This document shows positions 11,101 to 22,693 of a stretch of 64,000 nt of DNA, piece by piece; position 1 is the first letter of the stretch; each line of letters begins with the position of its first letter. Position numbers and translations under genes: made by a program. The notes under the pieces are model-generated. The model was given only the letters and a program-made list of their open reading frames with translations, searched no databases and was not told where the DNA came from. Source of the stretch: Coffea arabica (taxonomy: Eukaryota; Streptophyta; Magnoliopsida; Gentianales; Rubiaceae); the NCBI RefSeq assembly GCF_036785885.1, contig NC_092315.1, positions 18,764,026-18,828,025 of the forward strand, in the 5' to 3' direction.

Positions 11101-13615
11101 TGAAACACAAAATTATGTACCCAAAACTAACATGCAAGACTAATAAATGAAGTCACTATCAACTCCAGTTCAAAACAGGGTCGGTCACCAACAAAATGTA
11201 CCCAAAATTCCAGAATTTGTTCAACTAGTTATGGATGACATGCATGCAGCAGCTTTTTGGTTTCATTCAAATCTCTGGTTTACACACAGCTAATTAATCC
11301 CATGCAGGGCTTAATCATCCAGTATTTAGTTAGCTAAACACACAACCAAGTGAGGATCAAACGCTTTCCAGTAGATTTCATACTAAAATACCATACAATT
11401 CTCAAAACAGCTCCATCGGCTAAGCTGGAAAAATTGGTTCAGCAGTCCAACAATTTTCAAATAAAAATTTCCAGCCAAACAACCGAATTTCTGGCCATAC
11501 AATTCACATGTAACACCAAATAACGGCTATCTATCTGATTGAATCCAAGACCAAGTTCAAATATCATCCAAATCACCATTTAACCAGAAATTCATCCCAA
11601 TTCTCTTGATTGACATGCATGCAACCAGTTTTTTTTTTTATTCCTTCAATTTTCTTGCTTAATCCAAGTTAATTAGCTTCATACAAAGCTTGATCATCCA
11701 GACTCTGGTTAGTTAAACACACATATAACTCAGATCATCAAAACTTGGTCAACCAAAGCTGCAAATTTCCAGCTTAAGCTCTCGGCAACCATAGTTCCTT
11801 CAACATCAGATTTTTTTTTTGTGACTTAAACTATCATCTAGCTGCACCACCTTCACATGCATGCCTCTAATCAGCTTCATCAACCCATAATCAACCAATT
11901 TAAGTCCAGAAAATTACCTCAGCTTAAGACTTAGCTCACCCGACAATCAGCTGCAACATTTTCTTCCTCTCGGCTATCCAGAAATTGCAGCCCGTCCACT
12001 CCTCCTCTCTCTTGTCCAAGCTTGCGACTGGGATGGTGAATGTTTAGCCCTCAGTCCTCTTCACTAACTCACGGTTGGAATGGATATAGAATAGCAGGTT
12101 TCACTTTTTTTCTCTCTCTAGCTCACGAACAGAAAAACAAAGCAAAGTGTTCGGCTCTCCCTCACTTTCACTCTTGGCTTGCAGAGTGCAGCTCTCTCTC
12201 TCTCTTGGTCGATGATACCAAGGCAGAAGGTGAAGTGAAATGGAATGATGTTGTGGAATGTTGAGGCTGGAAACTTGATTGCAGCTGGTAGAAATGGAAG
12301 TGCAGAATGGTGAAGCTCGCTCACGGTTTCTCTCTGTCTTCCTTCAACTCACGGACGGACCCAGAAAATTTTTTTGCAGCTTGCGGATCCTTTTCTTCCC
12401 TCTCGGACGCACGGTTGCCGCTCACTCTCACATTCTCTGTCGATGATCACGAGGCAGAGGCTGGAGAGGGAGTGTTTGGTTGCGGACTGGGGTGGGTTGG
12501 TGCAGAGAGGAAATGGAAATGGTGGTTTGTGATATAGAGGGATGGTGCCGTGGTTTTGGAGAAGGAAGAAAGAATGGTTTACGGTTTTGGTGCAGAGGTT
12601 GCGTGTGTACGAATCGGTTGCGTATCGAATCGGAGAAAATGTGATTGGCCGATAGTTGCGGTGATTAAAATTGTTGTCAGAGGTTTCGTTTGGTTTGCAT
12701 GGAAATGTAAGGGCATTTTAATCTTTTCACTTTGCTCCCTAACCTCAACTTAATTTCTCAAATCCAACTTAATTCTAAAAATTATCCCCAAGTGTGATTT
12801 GAACGCCTAATTATACCCTAATATACCTAAACCATCTTTATCGAATAATTCTCGATTAAACTTTAATATTAAGGTTCCTAGTAATTCCTATATTATTTAG
12901 CGATTAAATTAGTTATTAGAATTTCCAATTATTATTTCTCAAGAAGTGGAGTTAGTCTAACTCGAAATTTATCGATTTAGTAATATAAAGTCAAGTGAAA
13001 TAATAATTAAATCCAAGGTTGTCAATTTGCACATAAAAAGTTATTTTTACGCACTTATTGTGAAAACAAAGAAGGATAAGACTATAATTATCGAAATTTT
13101 CAAACCTTAAGTATGTTTAGTATATTAGTATCATATTTATCTAAAATTCATTGGTTTTCATCTTAACGCGGAAATTCCTATTAACATTTAACATTATTAA
13201 CGATTAAAACTAGTTATCGGAAATCAAAGAATTTATTTTAAAGTAATAGAATTAATCCAACTCAAGAAATATTAATTTAGTATGGCAAACCGAATAATTC
13301 AATATTGGCACAATTATATTATTTATTACCTAGAAATTATCTTTATACTTTTATTGCAAAACAATTAATTACAATACTAGAATTCAAAGAAATTAATTAT
13401 TAGATCAATGAAATAGTTTACCATAGAAATATGAAGTTAATGTAACAAAACTAAGAAGTTTAGTAGTTTAGCACAATTCTTTTATTTTGCACCTAACGTT
13501 CATTTCTACGTACTCATTTAAAAACAATTGGACTTAGTGCTAAAATTTATTAAAGAATTAAAATGTAAATAAAATATGCACTAATATTTATATGTCTATT
13601 TTCAGGGTTCTCACA
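8149..13615 (-). mobile_element. Solo LTR, 5.5 kb, of a long-LTR retrotransposon family
   Basis: The insert starts TGTGGCGACCCCACTTCC at 8149 and ends GGGTTCTCACA at 13615. It is flanked by a perfect 5-bp duplication ATTAC (8144-8148, 13616-13620) and interrupts LINE ORF2. The two ends are not copies of each other and no gag or pol frames lie between, so it is a single LTR left by recombination. The reverse complement shares its ends and layout with the element at 49054-53558 (TGTGAGGACCC...GTCACA), so the strand here is relative to that copy. Internal features include two 59-bp tandem units (8914-9028) and three repeats of TCATCAATCATTAGC near 9967, 10034 and 10171. Open frames such as 12040-12753 are not supported as genes. 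Confidence 0.8.
8914..9028. repeat. Tandem repeat, two 59-bp units inside the solo LTR
   Basis: The unit beginning GGTAGTTGGATACAG at 8914 recurs as GGTAGTTAGATTCAT at 8973; both share TCGAGGGATTCACCCAACGA. Confidence 0.8.
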
Positions 13616-13620
13616 ATTAC

Positions 13621-16600
13621 CACCCTGCCGCACCACCTGATATGCCGAGGCTATAAAAAACTCACCCAAGCTAGTTGGATACCAAATCATTTTGTCCACC
13701 TGATCCGAAAAAGGTGGAGCCGCCTCCAAGACCCTCTGCACCCAACTCGTAGGCAACACATCATATAACCTCTGCCAATCCCAACAACCTTGTACCACGA
13801 AATCCGCAACTGACTGTTCCTGAAAAGTTTCCACCTCTTGACATAGCGGCCCTGATCCTAACCAATTGTCATGCAAAAAACTTGAATTTTCACTACCCAA
13901 TATCCATCGTATATTCCTCTCTGCCACCACCTGAACATCAATTATCCTTCTCCAAGTGGCAGATTGCCCTGGGCACACCTCGGAATAACACGGATGCAAA
14001 TTGGAATTATACTTCAAGTGCATGAATTCTGCCCATAATGATTGTTGCAGCCTGAACCTCCACCACAACTTCAGAGAAAAAGCAGCAAAAACATGGTGCA
14101 ACGACCGCAGACCCATACCTCCCTCCTTATAAGGCTTACACAACTGGTCCCATTTGATCCAGTGAACACGTGGCCCAAAATCTGAAGCACCCCATAAAAA
14201 GTCAGCAAAAATATTCTCCAAGAACCTGAGAATCCCCTTGGGAGGATTGGAAGCCGCAAGAATATGGATAGACATCGAAAACAGCACACTCCGTATCAAG
14301 ACCAATTTGCCGCCATACGATAAGAATTTTTCTTTCCACGAGAGCACTCTATTAACCACTGAAGTACATATAGCCGAAAAGTAACTCTTTTTCCGTCTCC
14401 CAGAGTATAATGGGCACCCAAGATACTTTACTGGAAAGGATTGTGCATGAAAACCAGTGGTTTGTGCAATAATACGCCTTCGCACCCCCCAAGATATTAG
14501 CATGAGCCAAAAAATAGCTCTTACTATGATTGACCTTCTATCCCGAGATCATCTCATAATCCTCTAGCGCCTTTATAATCAGCTGTAACGACTTCTTCAT
14601 CCCACTAGAAAAAATAATAACATCATTTGCATAAGCTAAATGGGTAACAACCGGGCACCCTAATGGAACCTTAAATGGCACAAAACCCCATTGCCCAATC
14701 AAGGAGTTTAATAGTCGAGACAAGACTTCAGCACCTATGACAAAGAGAGATGGCAATAGCGGATCCCCTTGGCGAATACCCTGACCAGATTTAAAAAAAC
14801 CTTGGGGCACACCATTAATAATAACTAAGAACCAAACATTCGAAATCAACCTCCAAACCATATCTATCCAAACCTCACTAAACCCGAACCTTCTAAGCAC
14901 TTGCAATAGGAAAAGCGAGGACACCCTATCGTACGCTTTGGCCATGTCTAGCTTTAAGACAATATTACCCCATCGACTAGACTTCCCTATACCTGACACT
15001 ATTTCCTGAGCTAACAGAAAATTGTCAAAAATCGGCCTACCTTTAACAAAACCACTCTGTTGAGGTGAGATAATACAAGGCATCACCTTAGCCAATCTGA
15101 CAGCCAGAACTTTAGACAGAACCTTATTAATAAAATTATACAAACTTATCGGCCGAAATTGACTAAAGTCTTGAGGAGCACTTACTTTCGGGATAAGCAC
15201 AACCAGTGTCACAGTAATGCTCTTCGGCACCTCAGCTCCATAGAAAAAACTGCCCACCGCCTCATAGACATCATGGGCCACCACGTCCCAAGCAAAGGAA
15301 AAGAATTTCCCTGTAAAATCATCCGGCCCAGGGGCACTCTCACCATTCATCGCAAACACAACCTCTCGAACTTCCTCCAAGGAAGGAGCACGCACCAGGT
15401 CCTCATTTTGATCATGAGATATTACTTTAGGAATTATACCCAATGTATCCCATGACCCCAAGCAAGGCTCAGCTGTAAACAAACTCTCAAAGAAGTGAAC
15501 CGCCTCTATTGCAATCTGACTCTCCTCTGTTAACCAAACCCCATTGGCATCCTTACTATTGACTTGGCTCTCCTCTTTGCAACTATAGAGTGGAAATACT
15601 TTGTGTTTCTATCCCCATCCTGCAGCCATTTCGCTTTTGCCTTTTGCTTCCAAAATTCCTCCTCCACAAACAAAGCATTCCTAAGTACCGCTCGAGCTTC
15701 TTGTAGTGCTAACAACTTCGGCTTAGAGGGATTATCATCAAAGTGAGCCTCTGCCATTGACGCTCGCTCTTCAGCAACGCGCACTGCGTCAAAAATATTT
15801 CCAAACTGCTCACGTGACCAACTTTGGAGATGTTTTTTAACTTGACGCAATTTACTAGCCAATCGCTGCAACGGCGGTCCTGAAAATGACCCTTCCCACC
15901 CTCTTCGAATCACCTCCAGTAACTCTGGCTTAGACGTCCAAAAATTCAGAAACCAGAACGCTCTTGGCTTATTGTCAAGCCTAGTTATGGCCGATAGCAG
16001 CAGGGGAGCATGATCTGAGGGATCTCTCCCTAAATGTTGCACCTGAAAGTTAAAAGGTAAGGCAGCGGCCACCTGGTTAAAGAGCATTCGATCCAGTCGC
16101 TTCCAAATATGAGCTCTCCCTCCTCTATTATTACACCATGTAAATCTGGATCCTGAGAAGCCAGCATCTTGTACACCTGCCCTAGCCATAAACGAAATAA
16201 AATCCAACCCCTCCTCCAGTCGAAACGATAAACCACCTCTCTTTTCCTCCTCACTAACAATCATATTAAAATCCCTTACTAGAAACCACGGAAGAGCCAT
16301 AGGGTTATCCACTAACAACACCGCCCAAAGCAAAACTCTTTCTTGCCCAGTACACTTTGCATGTACAAATGAGAAGACCATCGGCTCAGAGAGCAACTGG
16401 GAGTGTATTTTAATCGACAAATGTTGACTAGATTCCCCAATATGCTCACAGACAAGTGACTTTTGAAAAAACACCGACAGGGACCCCTCGCTATTAACAA
16501 TACAACCATCCATATTCAACTTTACCCGAAATAACTGGACATCCCCTGAAGATAATTTAGGTTCACAAATTGCAACTAGTGGAATAGTGAAATCCGCAAT

Positions 16601-16672
16601 AAGTCTTTTTAACCGATGAAAATTTGGGGCACGCGAGATGCCCCGAATATTCCAAAAAAGAAAATTAATCAT
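13621..16672 (-). pseudogene. LINE ORF2: endonuclease and reverse transcriptase, broken
   Basis: The start is the ATG at 16672, overlapping the ORF1 stop. An APE-type endonuclease comes first (16672 to about 16000): WNIRG, then RDFN where GDFN is usual, and SDHAPL intact. The reverse transcriptase follows, with RPISL, SGFVKGR, KLDMAKAYDRV and RQGDPL. The catalytic box is YAND where plant LINEs have FADD or YADD, so one catalytic Asp is lost. A frameshift near 15530, an in-frame TAG near 14538 (after YEMISG) and another shift near 14503 break the frame. The thumb region (FPVKYLGCPLY) is readable to about 13620, where the solo LTR cuts in. In life it would nick target DNA and reverse-transcribe the element's RNA; this copy is dead. 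Confidence 0.9.
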
Positions 16673-18278
16673 CGGACAATATTGCATAAGAGTTTGAAGA
16701 TAGTTTTGTCTTAGAGCGCAGAGATCGATCACTAGGAGTTGGAGCGCGCGTACCTTTGTGTTTAAGCTTCGTGATCGCTTTAACCCCCTCTTCTGTCCGA
16801 ACCTTGCCCTGAACTTGTTGAACTATCGGGTCTAGGTTAAATATATCAATGAACAGCGAACTAGCCCCCCGTTGCACACCTCCAACTTCACCACGCGGCG
16901 ACAAATACCCAGCTACTTGCTCTGCACTATGAACCCCTCCCTCCTCCACCTCTGAGCCAAACGCCATCTCCATGAGAGCCTCCTCCGACCCACCAGTCTC
17001 CTCCCCACCCTGATCAACCCCAAAAGTTGCAGCAGTCCCAGAAGAAACCGGCAAACCGGAAGCTGTCAACTCCCCCAACTTGTCCGTAGGCATGCACGGA
17101 ACAGCTGCTACATTCCCCGACACCAGCGCCTTGTGTGCTATACCAATTTGGTTGTCCACCTTCTCTGCAGTCCTAATGGGAGAAGCTATGGCTTGTGCAC
17201 TAGGAGACTGCCCAGGCGAAGCCGCAGCCGAAACACCCTCTGCCATACCCGCTGCTGTAGCTTGACTCAGCACCAGCGCTGCGCCTAAATCACCAATTGC
17301 ACTAGCAGCCACTGCCGACGCCGGAACAACCTGAGTGGAAGCCGCGGGTAAGGCATCCCCCGCCACTACCGCGCCACTGGGATTCACGCCAGCTCTCAAT
17401 TTGCCGCCCTCCTGTTCTCCAACTCCAGCCTGCTTGGGACGATACGCCACAACAGTCTCCTGTCTCTTTAGGCCTCCATGCGGCAGTGCCGCTCTCAGTT
17501 CTGGGTTCTTAACATGGCACCCATCCATCGCATGGCCTTGGCGGAAACAGAAGGAGCAATATGATGGCATGTTCTCAGGCTCTAACACTTGCCAAAAGCC
17601 ATTCGCCTCATCCATCCCAACACCAACCCATACCCGTTTCGGAAGAGGCTTGAACAAATCAACCTTCGCACAAACACGGGGGGCCATACTGGGGCATGCT
17701 AATGAGCTGGTTGCAGCATCCATGAAGAGTGGTCTTTCCAAGCAAGTCACCATGTGAAATAGGCACTCCTTCTTGAAAAAATGAACCGGCAGTTTCGGTA
17801 GTGAAAACCATACTGGAACTATTGAAGGTTCTTTATCGACATGGAAGGATGAAGCCCATTTAAACACACGCATTGGGCATCCAAATACATACCATACGTT
17901 CCTGCCCCAAAGCCGACGAAAATCTTTCTCACTAGCAAGACGAATAAGCACATGTCGATGATCTAAGAGACCGACCGAAAACTCATCTTTCAAGTCCAAA
18001 GCCTTGAAAAACCTGCGAATATCCTCCATGGGAGGACGGCCTTTTGAGAACTTGCCAACCAAAGAAAGCTGAAAAGAGGCTGCAAATTTTGATACGTCCA
18101 GCGGAGAGAAGACCACCGCTGGTTCCCCTCTTCTTGTTGTCTTGTCTGTCTGCAACTCCAGCGTTGGTCCATCCTTTGAAGAGAAAAGCGAAGAGAACGA
18201 CTTATGTTGAAACGAAGGCCGCGACATAGAGATTGGATGCCCTCCATCCTGCGGATGAAGGGCAGCTGAAGTTGCCAT
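16665..18278 (-). CDS. LINE ORF1 protein (DUF4283 and CCHC zinc knuckle)
   Basis: This is an intact 537-codon frame. I chose the ATG at 18278 because the frame upstream of it has only a TTG. The N-terminal third has the DUF4283 fold typical of plant LINE ORF1 (about residues 55-200: FSLVGKFSKGRPP, then VPVWFSLPKLP). Next comes a CCHC knuckle, CSFCFRQGHAMDGC (C-x2-C-x4-H-x4-C), followed by a long Ala/Gly/Ser-rich low-complexity tail. Such proteins bind the LINE RNA. The stop overlaps the ORF2 start (ATGATTAA). Unlike ORF2, this frame has no breaks, although the element as a whole is disabled. Confidence 0.88.
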   Translation of the reverse strand: MATSAALHPQDGGHPISMSRPSFQHKSFSSLFSSKDGPTLELQTDKTTRRGEPAVVFSPLDVSKFAASFQLSLVGKFSKGRPPMEDIRRFFKALDLKDEFSVGLLDHRHVLIRLASEKDFRRLWGRNVWYVFGCPMRVFKWASSFHVDKEPSIVPVWFSLPKLPVHFFKKECLFHMVTCLERPLFMDAATSSLACPSMAPRVCAKVDLFKPLPKRVWVGVGMDEANGFWQVLEPENMPSYCSFCFRQGHAMDGCHVKNPELRAALPHGGLKRQETVVAYRPKQAGVGEQEGGKLRAGVNPSGAVVAGDALPAASTQVVPASAVAASAIGDLGAALVLSQATAAGMAEGVSAAASPGQSPSAQAIASPIRTAEKVDNQIGIAHKALVSGNVAAVPCMPTDKLGELTASGLPVSSGTAATFGVDQGGEETGGSEEALMEMAFGSEVEEGGVHSAEQVAGYLSPRGEVGGVQRGASSLFIDIFNLDPIVQQVQGKVRTEEGVKAITKLKHKGTRAPTPSDRSLRSKTKLSSNSYAILSDD

Positions 18279-18362
18279 GGCACTCAAGAAACCCTAGCTG
18301 CCCCCACGTCAAAGGAAGAAGGAGCGTATCTCACTTTTTACTAACATAAGGTCAATAGTTTT

Positions 18363-20400
18363 ATTTCCATAAGTAGATCAACATACTTAAAAACTAAACT
18401 CATCTATGAATGTTTTCTTATTAAATTTGCACAAAATATTTGGACTGCACAAGACATATCAAAATTATGATAAAAGATTTAAAGTTTGATCTGATAGTAA
18501 AATTTAATCAATTTAATTTTAATTCTTGTACGTACATTAAGCAAGTGGAGAAATATATTATGGATAGTCTTGATTTTCAAACATAATATTATAATTAAAA
18601 TTATGATATAGGTGTAATGGAATGAAAATCTTTTTAATTAATGGAGAGGAGCCTAATCCTTTGTATGGAAGTAAAGTTTTCGTAGTTAGGAAAATTTTTA
18701 GGTAGATCATGTAGTTTATTTAAGAGTTCGATATTTTTTTCATGCCATTTTATTTTACTCCTCGTGACTTCTTTATGCTGCGTACATTGTCATGTTTATT
18801 TATGTGATATTTCAATACATCACAATCCACAAAGTACGTCTGTCAGCTAATCCTATCTAAGAATTTCGAACTGCGAATTAACCTCTTTTGAGGGAAATTT
18901 CTCTTATCAACCTCTTGTTTTTGTCTTTTTTTGACACAAGGAATTTGATGTCTACCACAAATTTTGTATCAAATTTTCACTAGTTATTATCAATAACTAC
19001 ATGCATGATACATGCTGGAAGATAGCAATAGCCGAAAATTAAGGTATGTGGTAAACGTGTAGAGACTATTTTGTGGCTTTGAAGAAATGTGACACATATT
19101 TTTCATACTAATTAAACTTTCTTGATTGCGTAGTAGTATGCTATAATTTAAATGTACTAAATTCTTGTGATTTTAGATTTTCTTCTAAACTTTTTAACAA
19201 TAAGTTAATTTAGAAAGTTTTCTTAACCAACTTTTTCTACCCAAGGTATATATTGTTTAACATTGAAAATTTTGGAGTTTATTTCCACAATAACCTTATT
19301 CTTTAAAATTATTCCCAAACTAATGCACTTTCAAAATATATTCCCTTGTTAACTTACTAGTTGCCACATCGACTTCGAGTATGGAAAATATTCACATTTC
19401 CATCTTATATTAAGAGGTACAATCCACATCAATAGATTCTTAAAAACTTTTCAATAGTTCAAATTTTGCTACTTATGTACAATCTTAAAGATAAATAAAA
19501 ATATTTCTCTATCTATTAGTGAGTTAATTAGTATTTCTCACATTAGATTGGCCCATATAGCATGTTAATTTTGATATTAACACTGACCTAGTTATATTTT
19601 CTCTCTCCTATTTTTTTTGGAATGTATTCTCTTTTGATAAGTCAAAAAATGCAAGAGAATTTTTTTTTCAAATTTTCTTTCCCCTTATAGTGGAAGTTTT
19701 ATAGTTCACGTAAACTATGATTATTATGTATCTTGAAATGTTTATTCATACTTCAAACAATTTGAGCTTTTGCAAACTTCTTAAAATTTACAAAGTTAGG
19801 AGACTACCATATATAAAATTGCAAGTAACAAGAAAAAAAAGAAAGGAACTTGTGATATAATCATCAAGAATAAAGCTAGGGAGGAATAATGGCAGCAAAA
19901 AAAAAAAGTTTTTCGACAAAATCATTGCAATTTGGAGGGTGATCGACAATTTTAAAACACTAATAATGGATCCACTTTCCTTTTTTAATTTACTTACAGA
20001 TTGTCCTTAAGGCACTAAATAAAGAAAAACTATGTAATATATAAACAAAAGATTTACAAGTTATTTTTTCCTTTGATGGGGAGTCCACATGGCAATAACT
20101 GGATTAATAAGGGAATAAAAACTGAAAGAGCATTACTTTGGGATTACTTTTTGAAAAGTAGATTATTTTAGCCAAAAACTCAAAATTTTGCATCGAAGAG
20201 TATTATTACTATAGCAGCACAAACTTTGAAAACTCAAATGTTTGTTTAAATAAATAAAAAGTTTCAATCAATACCCATCCAAAAATAGATCAAGATTGGA
20301 GAAAGGATATACTACATTTACAACTTGAAATGTGTGAGATTACAAAAAATTAAATGCAATATCAAAAATTTTAACTGAGAGTTAGGCACGAACATGAAAA
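18363..20400. other. AT-rich intergenic, nothing recognised
   Basis: About 2 kb of low-GC sequence with frequent stops in all frames. I see no coding exons, RNA genes or clear terminal repeats. Confidence 0.5.
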
Positions 20401-20880
20401 TGAGTTCCTAATTTGGATGGAAGGATTGATTAGATTATCACAAACTGATAGCAGAACCCAATTGTGGAAATTTTTAAAATGATGTGCCAAAAATTTCTAC
20501 TGTGTTATGAAAGTACTTCAAGCCCAAAGACAATTTAGATCTAGCAAAATAGATTTAACAAATTTTAGATCTAAGAAATCTTAAATTTAACAAGAAAACT
20601 TATATAAATAAAGAAATACTTCACAGAGAAAGTCTTAGTAGAAGAAAAACTCTCACTCGAAAAATTTAGAAGAGAAGAAACTCTAAATAGGAGATTCTAG
20701 TATTTAAAAATTTATCACTAGGAAACCATACGAGGGAACTCACTCAAACAAATGAGAAAAAAATTGCAGGTAGGAAGATCAAATAAAGGAAGCAGAAGTT
20801 AATTCTAAAGAAGGAAAAGTTTGAAGGAAAGCAGAGAAAATATAGTATAAAGAGAGAGTAGCTAATAATTTTATGTAATA
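20400..20880. repeat. Copy 1 of an unnamed dispersed repeat
   Basis: The stretch with AAAACTCTCACT, GAGAAGAAACTCTAAATAGG, AAATTTATCACTAGGAAAC and ACTCACTCAAACAAATGAG resembles 47640-47900 and 58010-58280. The shared core is CTCTCACTAGGAAA followed by TTATTCAAACAAA. Boundaries and class are unknown and this copy is the most diverged. Confidence 0.35.
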
Positions 20881-21672
20881 AATATGAATAAATATGTAAG
20901 AATCCTATTGATTTTCTTTCTTAAATTAATTATGCCTTACACAAGTTCAAAGCTAATTGAAAAAGAAAAAAATATATCCTGTGCCAAATACACAGCCTAA
21001 AATACTAGTCACAAATGAAGCTGAAAAACTAACAAGTACATTACCTTTTAAAAAACTACAACCAACATTAATCTATGTAAAATCATGGGCTTAAAACTCT
21101 CTTTCTCCTCCCTACTTCTTAAACTTCACTCTTCTCTGATTACCAAAAATAAAACAACAAAAATACAATCAATGTTAATCACAAATTGTAGTGGGGTTTT
21201 TTTAGATGCACATTTCTCTTCTTGATTTTCTTGTCTCATGTGTTGTATAGTTGTTGGGTTTTGGCCCCTACTATTGAACTTGATCACTAGTATTGATGAT
21301 TGTAAAAATAAATGATGATTAGTATTAATGATTTTGTTGATCTCATTTGGTTTGGTTGGTCTCAAATTCAAATATCACCCACGAACACGCCTCTTGCCCT
21401 TGTCGTACGAATTTCGTGACTTTTTCTTGTCAAAACTCTCATTTAATTATCACTAAAGTTTTTATTTAGTTATTGTACCTATTTATCATTGAATGTTGCA
21501 TTATTTATTGTAATTTAAATTAACCTCAAAACCAAAAAATTCAAAAATGGATGACTTAGGCATATTCTGTTTTAAATTAATTTTGTATTTTCAATTGGAA
21601 GCTAAAGGAATTTTTACAAGATGATTAATCCCCAATTATGAAAATAGCACAATTTTTAGAGAAATTTTTGTT
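20881..21672. other. AT-rich intergenic, nothing recognised
   Basis: No supported gene. The 81-codon minus-strand frame at 21126-21371 has no domain character and is taken as chance. Confidence 0.45.
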
Positions 21673-21744
21673 TTAGGAATTAGGGTTTTAGGGTTTACGA
21701 AATAGGGTTTAAGGGTTAGGGTTTATTGTTTAGGGTTTAAGGTT
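21673..21744. repeat. Interstitial telomere-like repeat (degenerate TTTAGGG)
   Basis: About 70 bases contain roughly six TTTAGGG-type or TAGGGTTT units with irregular spacing (for example TTAGGGTTTTAGGGTTTA, then TTTAGGGTTTAAGG). This is the plant telomere motif in decayed form, away from a chromosome end. Confidence 0.6.
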
Positions 21745-22076
21745 GCTACAAATGTTAAATTTTTATATTTAAAATTAAAAAAAATAAAAAATGATAGCTC
21801 AACAAAAAATGATATCTATGAATAAAAAAAAAGAATTTGCTGCATGTCAAACGGGGGCGAAGCCTTTTCAGCAAATTTTTTAAAAGAAAAACTTTCTTTT
21901 TACGTCCTTAGCATTGAAAAAAAAAATAAATTAATTGTTTAATAAAACCTCAAATACCAATTGCAGCTATCCTTACATTAGAAGACAACTTCACCCAAAA
22001 CCACTTTTGTAATGTTTCCTTGTACGGACAATATATTAAGAAATCCGCCTTCAAATGATGACAGAACATCTTGCGC

Positions 22077-22693
22077 GAGTTTGGATAAGCTGTTTTTGGA
22101 GGTGCTTTTTAAAAACTTTACTGTAACTGTTGATAATTTACATTGATAATTTATATATTTATAGTAATATACATTTAAACATTTATAAATATATTTATAT
22201 TATGTATTATATATAATTTAATACATTTATATATAAATATATGAATATATTTATTTATAAAAGTATAAATATATTTATTTATAAATATTTATAAATGTAT
22301 ATAAATATAAAAATATAAAAATTATAAATTATAATTTATACATTTATATAATATTCATTTATAATTTATACATTTATAAATATATTTATATTATGTATTA
22401 TATATAATATAATACATTTATATATTTTTATATAAATATATTTATTTATAAATATTTATAAATGTATAATTGTATATTGTTATAAAAATTATAAATTATA
22501 AAAATACTCGAAAATATGTTTTAAAAATACATCTAAAAATAATCCATAAAACATCTACAGTAAAAGTTTTTTATATAATTTTTGAAAACAACCCCAAAAA
22601 CAACTAATCCAAACGGACTTGTATTTGAAAAACGAAATGCTACAGTGTTGTTTTTGAAAAACAACCCCAAAAACAGCTAATCCAAACGGACCC
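22077..22693. mobile_element. AT-rich inverted-repeat element (MITE-like) upstream of NOL6
   Basis: The left end GAGTTTGGATAAGCTGTTTT (22077) is complementary to the right end AACAACTAATCCAAACGGAC (about 22599-22618). Complementarity continues through CTTTACTGTAA and CAGTAAAAG. The middle is almost pure A/T with long local palindromes built from TATAAATATATTTATTTA. A partial second right end at 22640-22693 repeats AACAACCCCAAAAACAGCTA then ATCCAAACGGAC, so one terminus is duplicated in tandem. It is non-coding; superfamily and target duplication were not determined. Confidence 0.6.

Larger units (their letters stand above)
13616..18352 (-). mobile_element. LINE (L1-type) 5' part
   Basis: This is the 5' two thirds of the LINE: a short leader (18352 to about 18279), ORF1, then the endonuclease and reverse transcriptase parts of ORF2. 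The right boundary is set by CAATAGTTTT at 18353-18362, which repeats beside the poly(A) tail at 6943-6952. Removing the solo LTR gives an element of about 5.9 kb, a normal full length for plant L1-type LINEs. It is therefore a full-length but inactivated copy. Confidence 0.85.

Noticed and set aside
12040..12753. Three consecutive plus-strand small frames (about 67-76 codons)
   Set aside because: They lie inside the 8149-13615 solo LTR, have no domain character and no shared frame; better explained as LTR leader sequence with CT-rich stretches.
17080..18229. Plus-strand frames opposite LINE ORF1
   Set aside because: Shadows of the GC-richer minus-strand ORF1; composition mirrors its Ala-rich tail.
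22140..22500. Possible replication or matrix-attachment origin because of extreme AT palindromes
   Set aside because: The segment is the interior of an inverted-repeat transposon; no independent evidence for origin activity.
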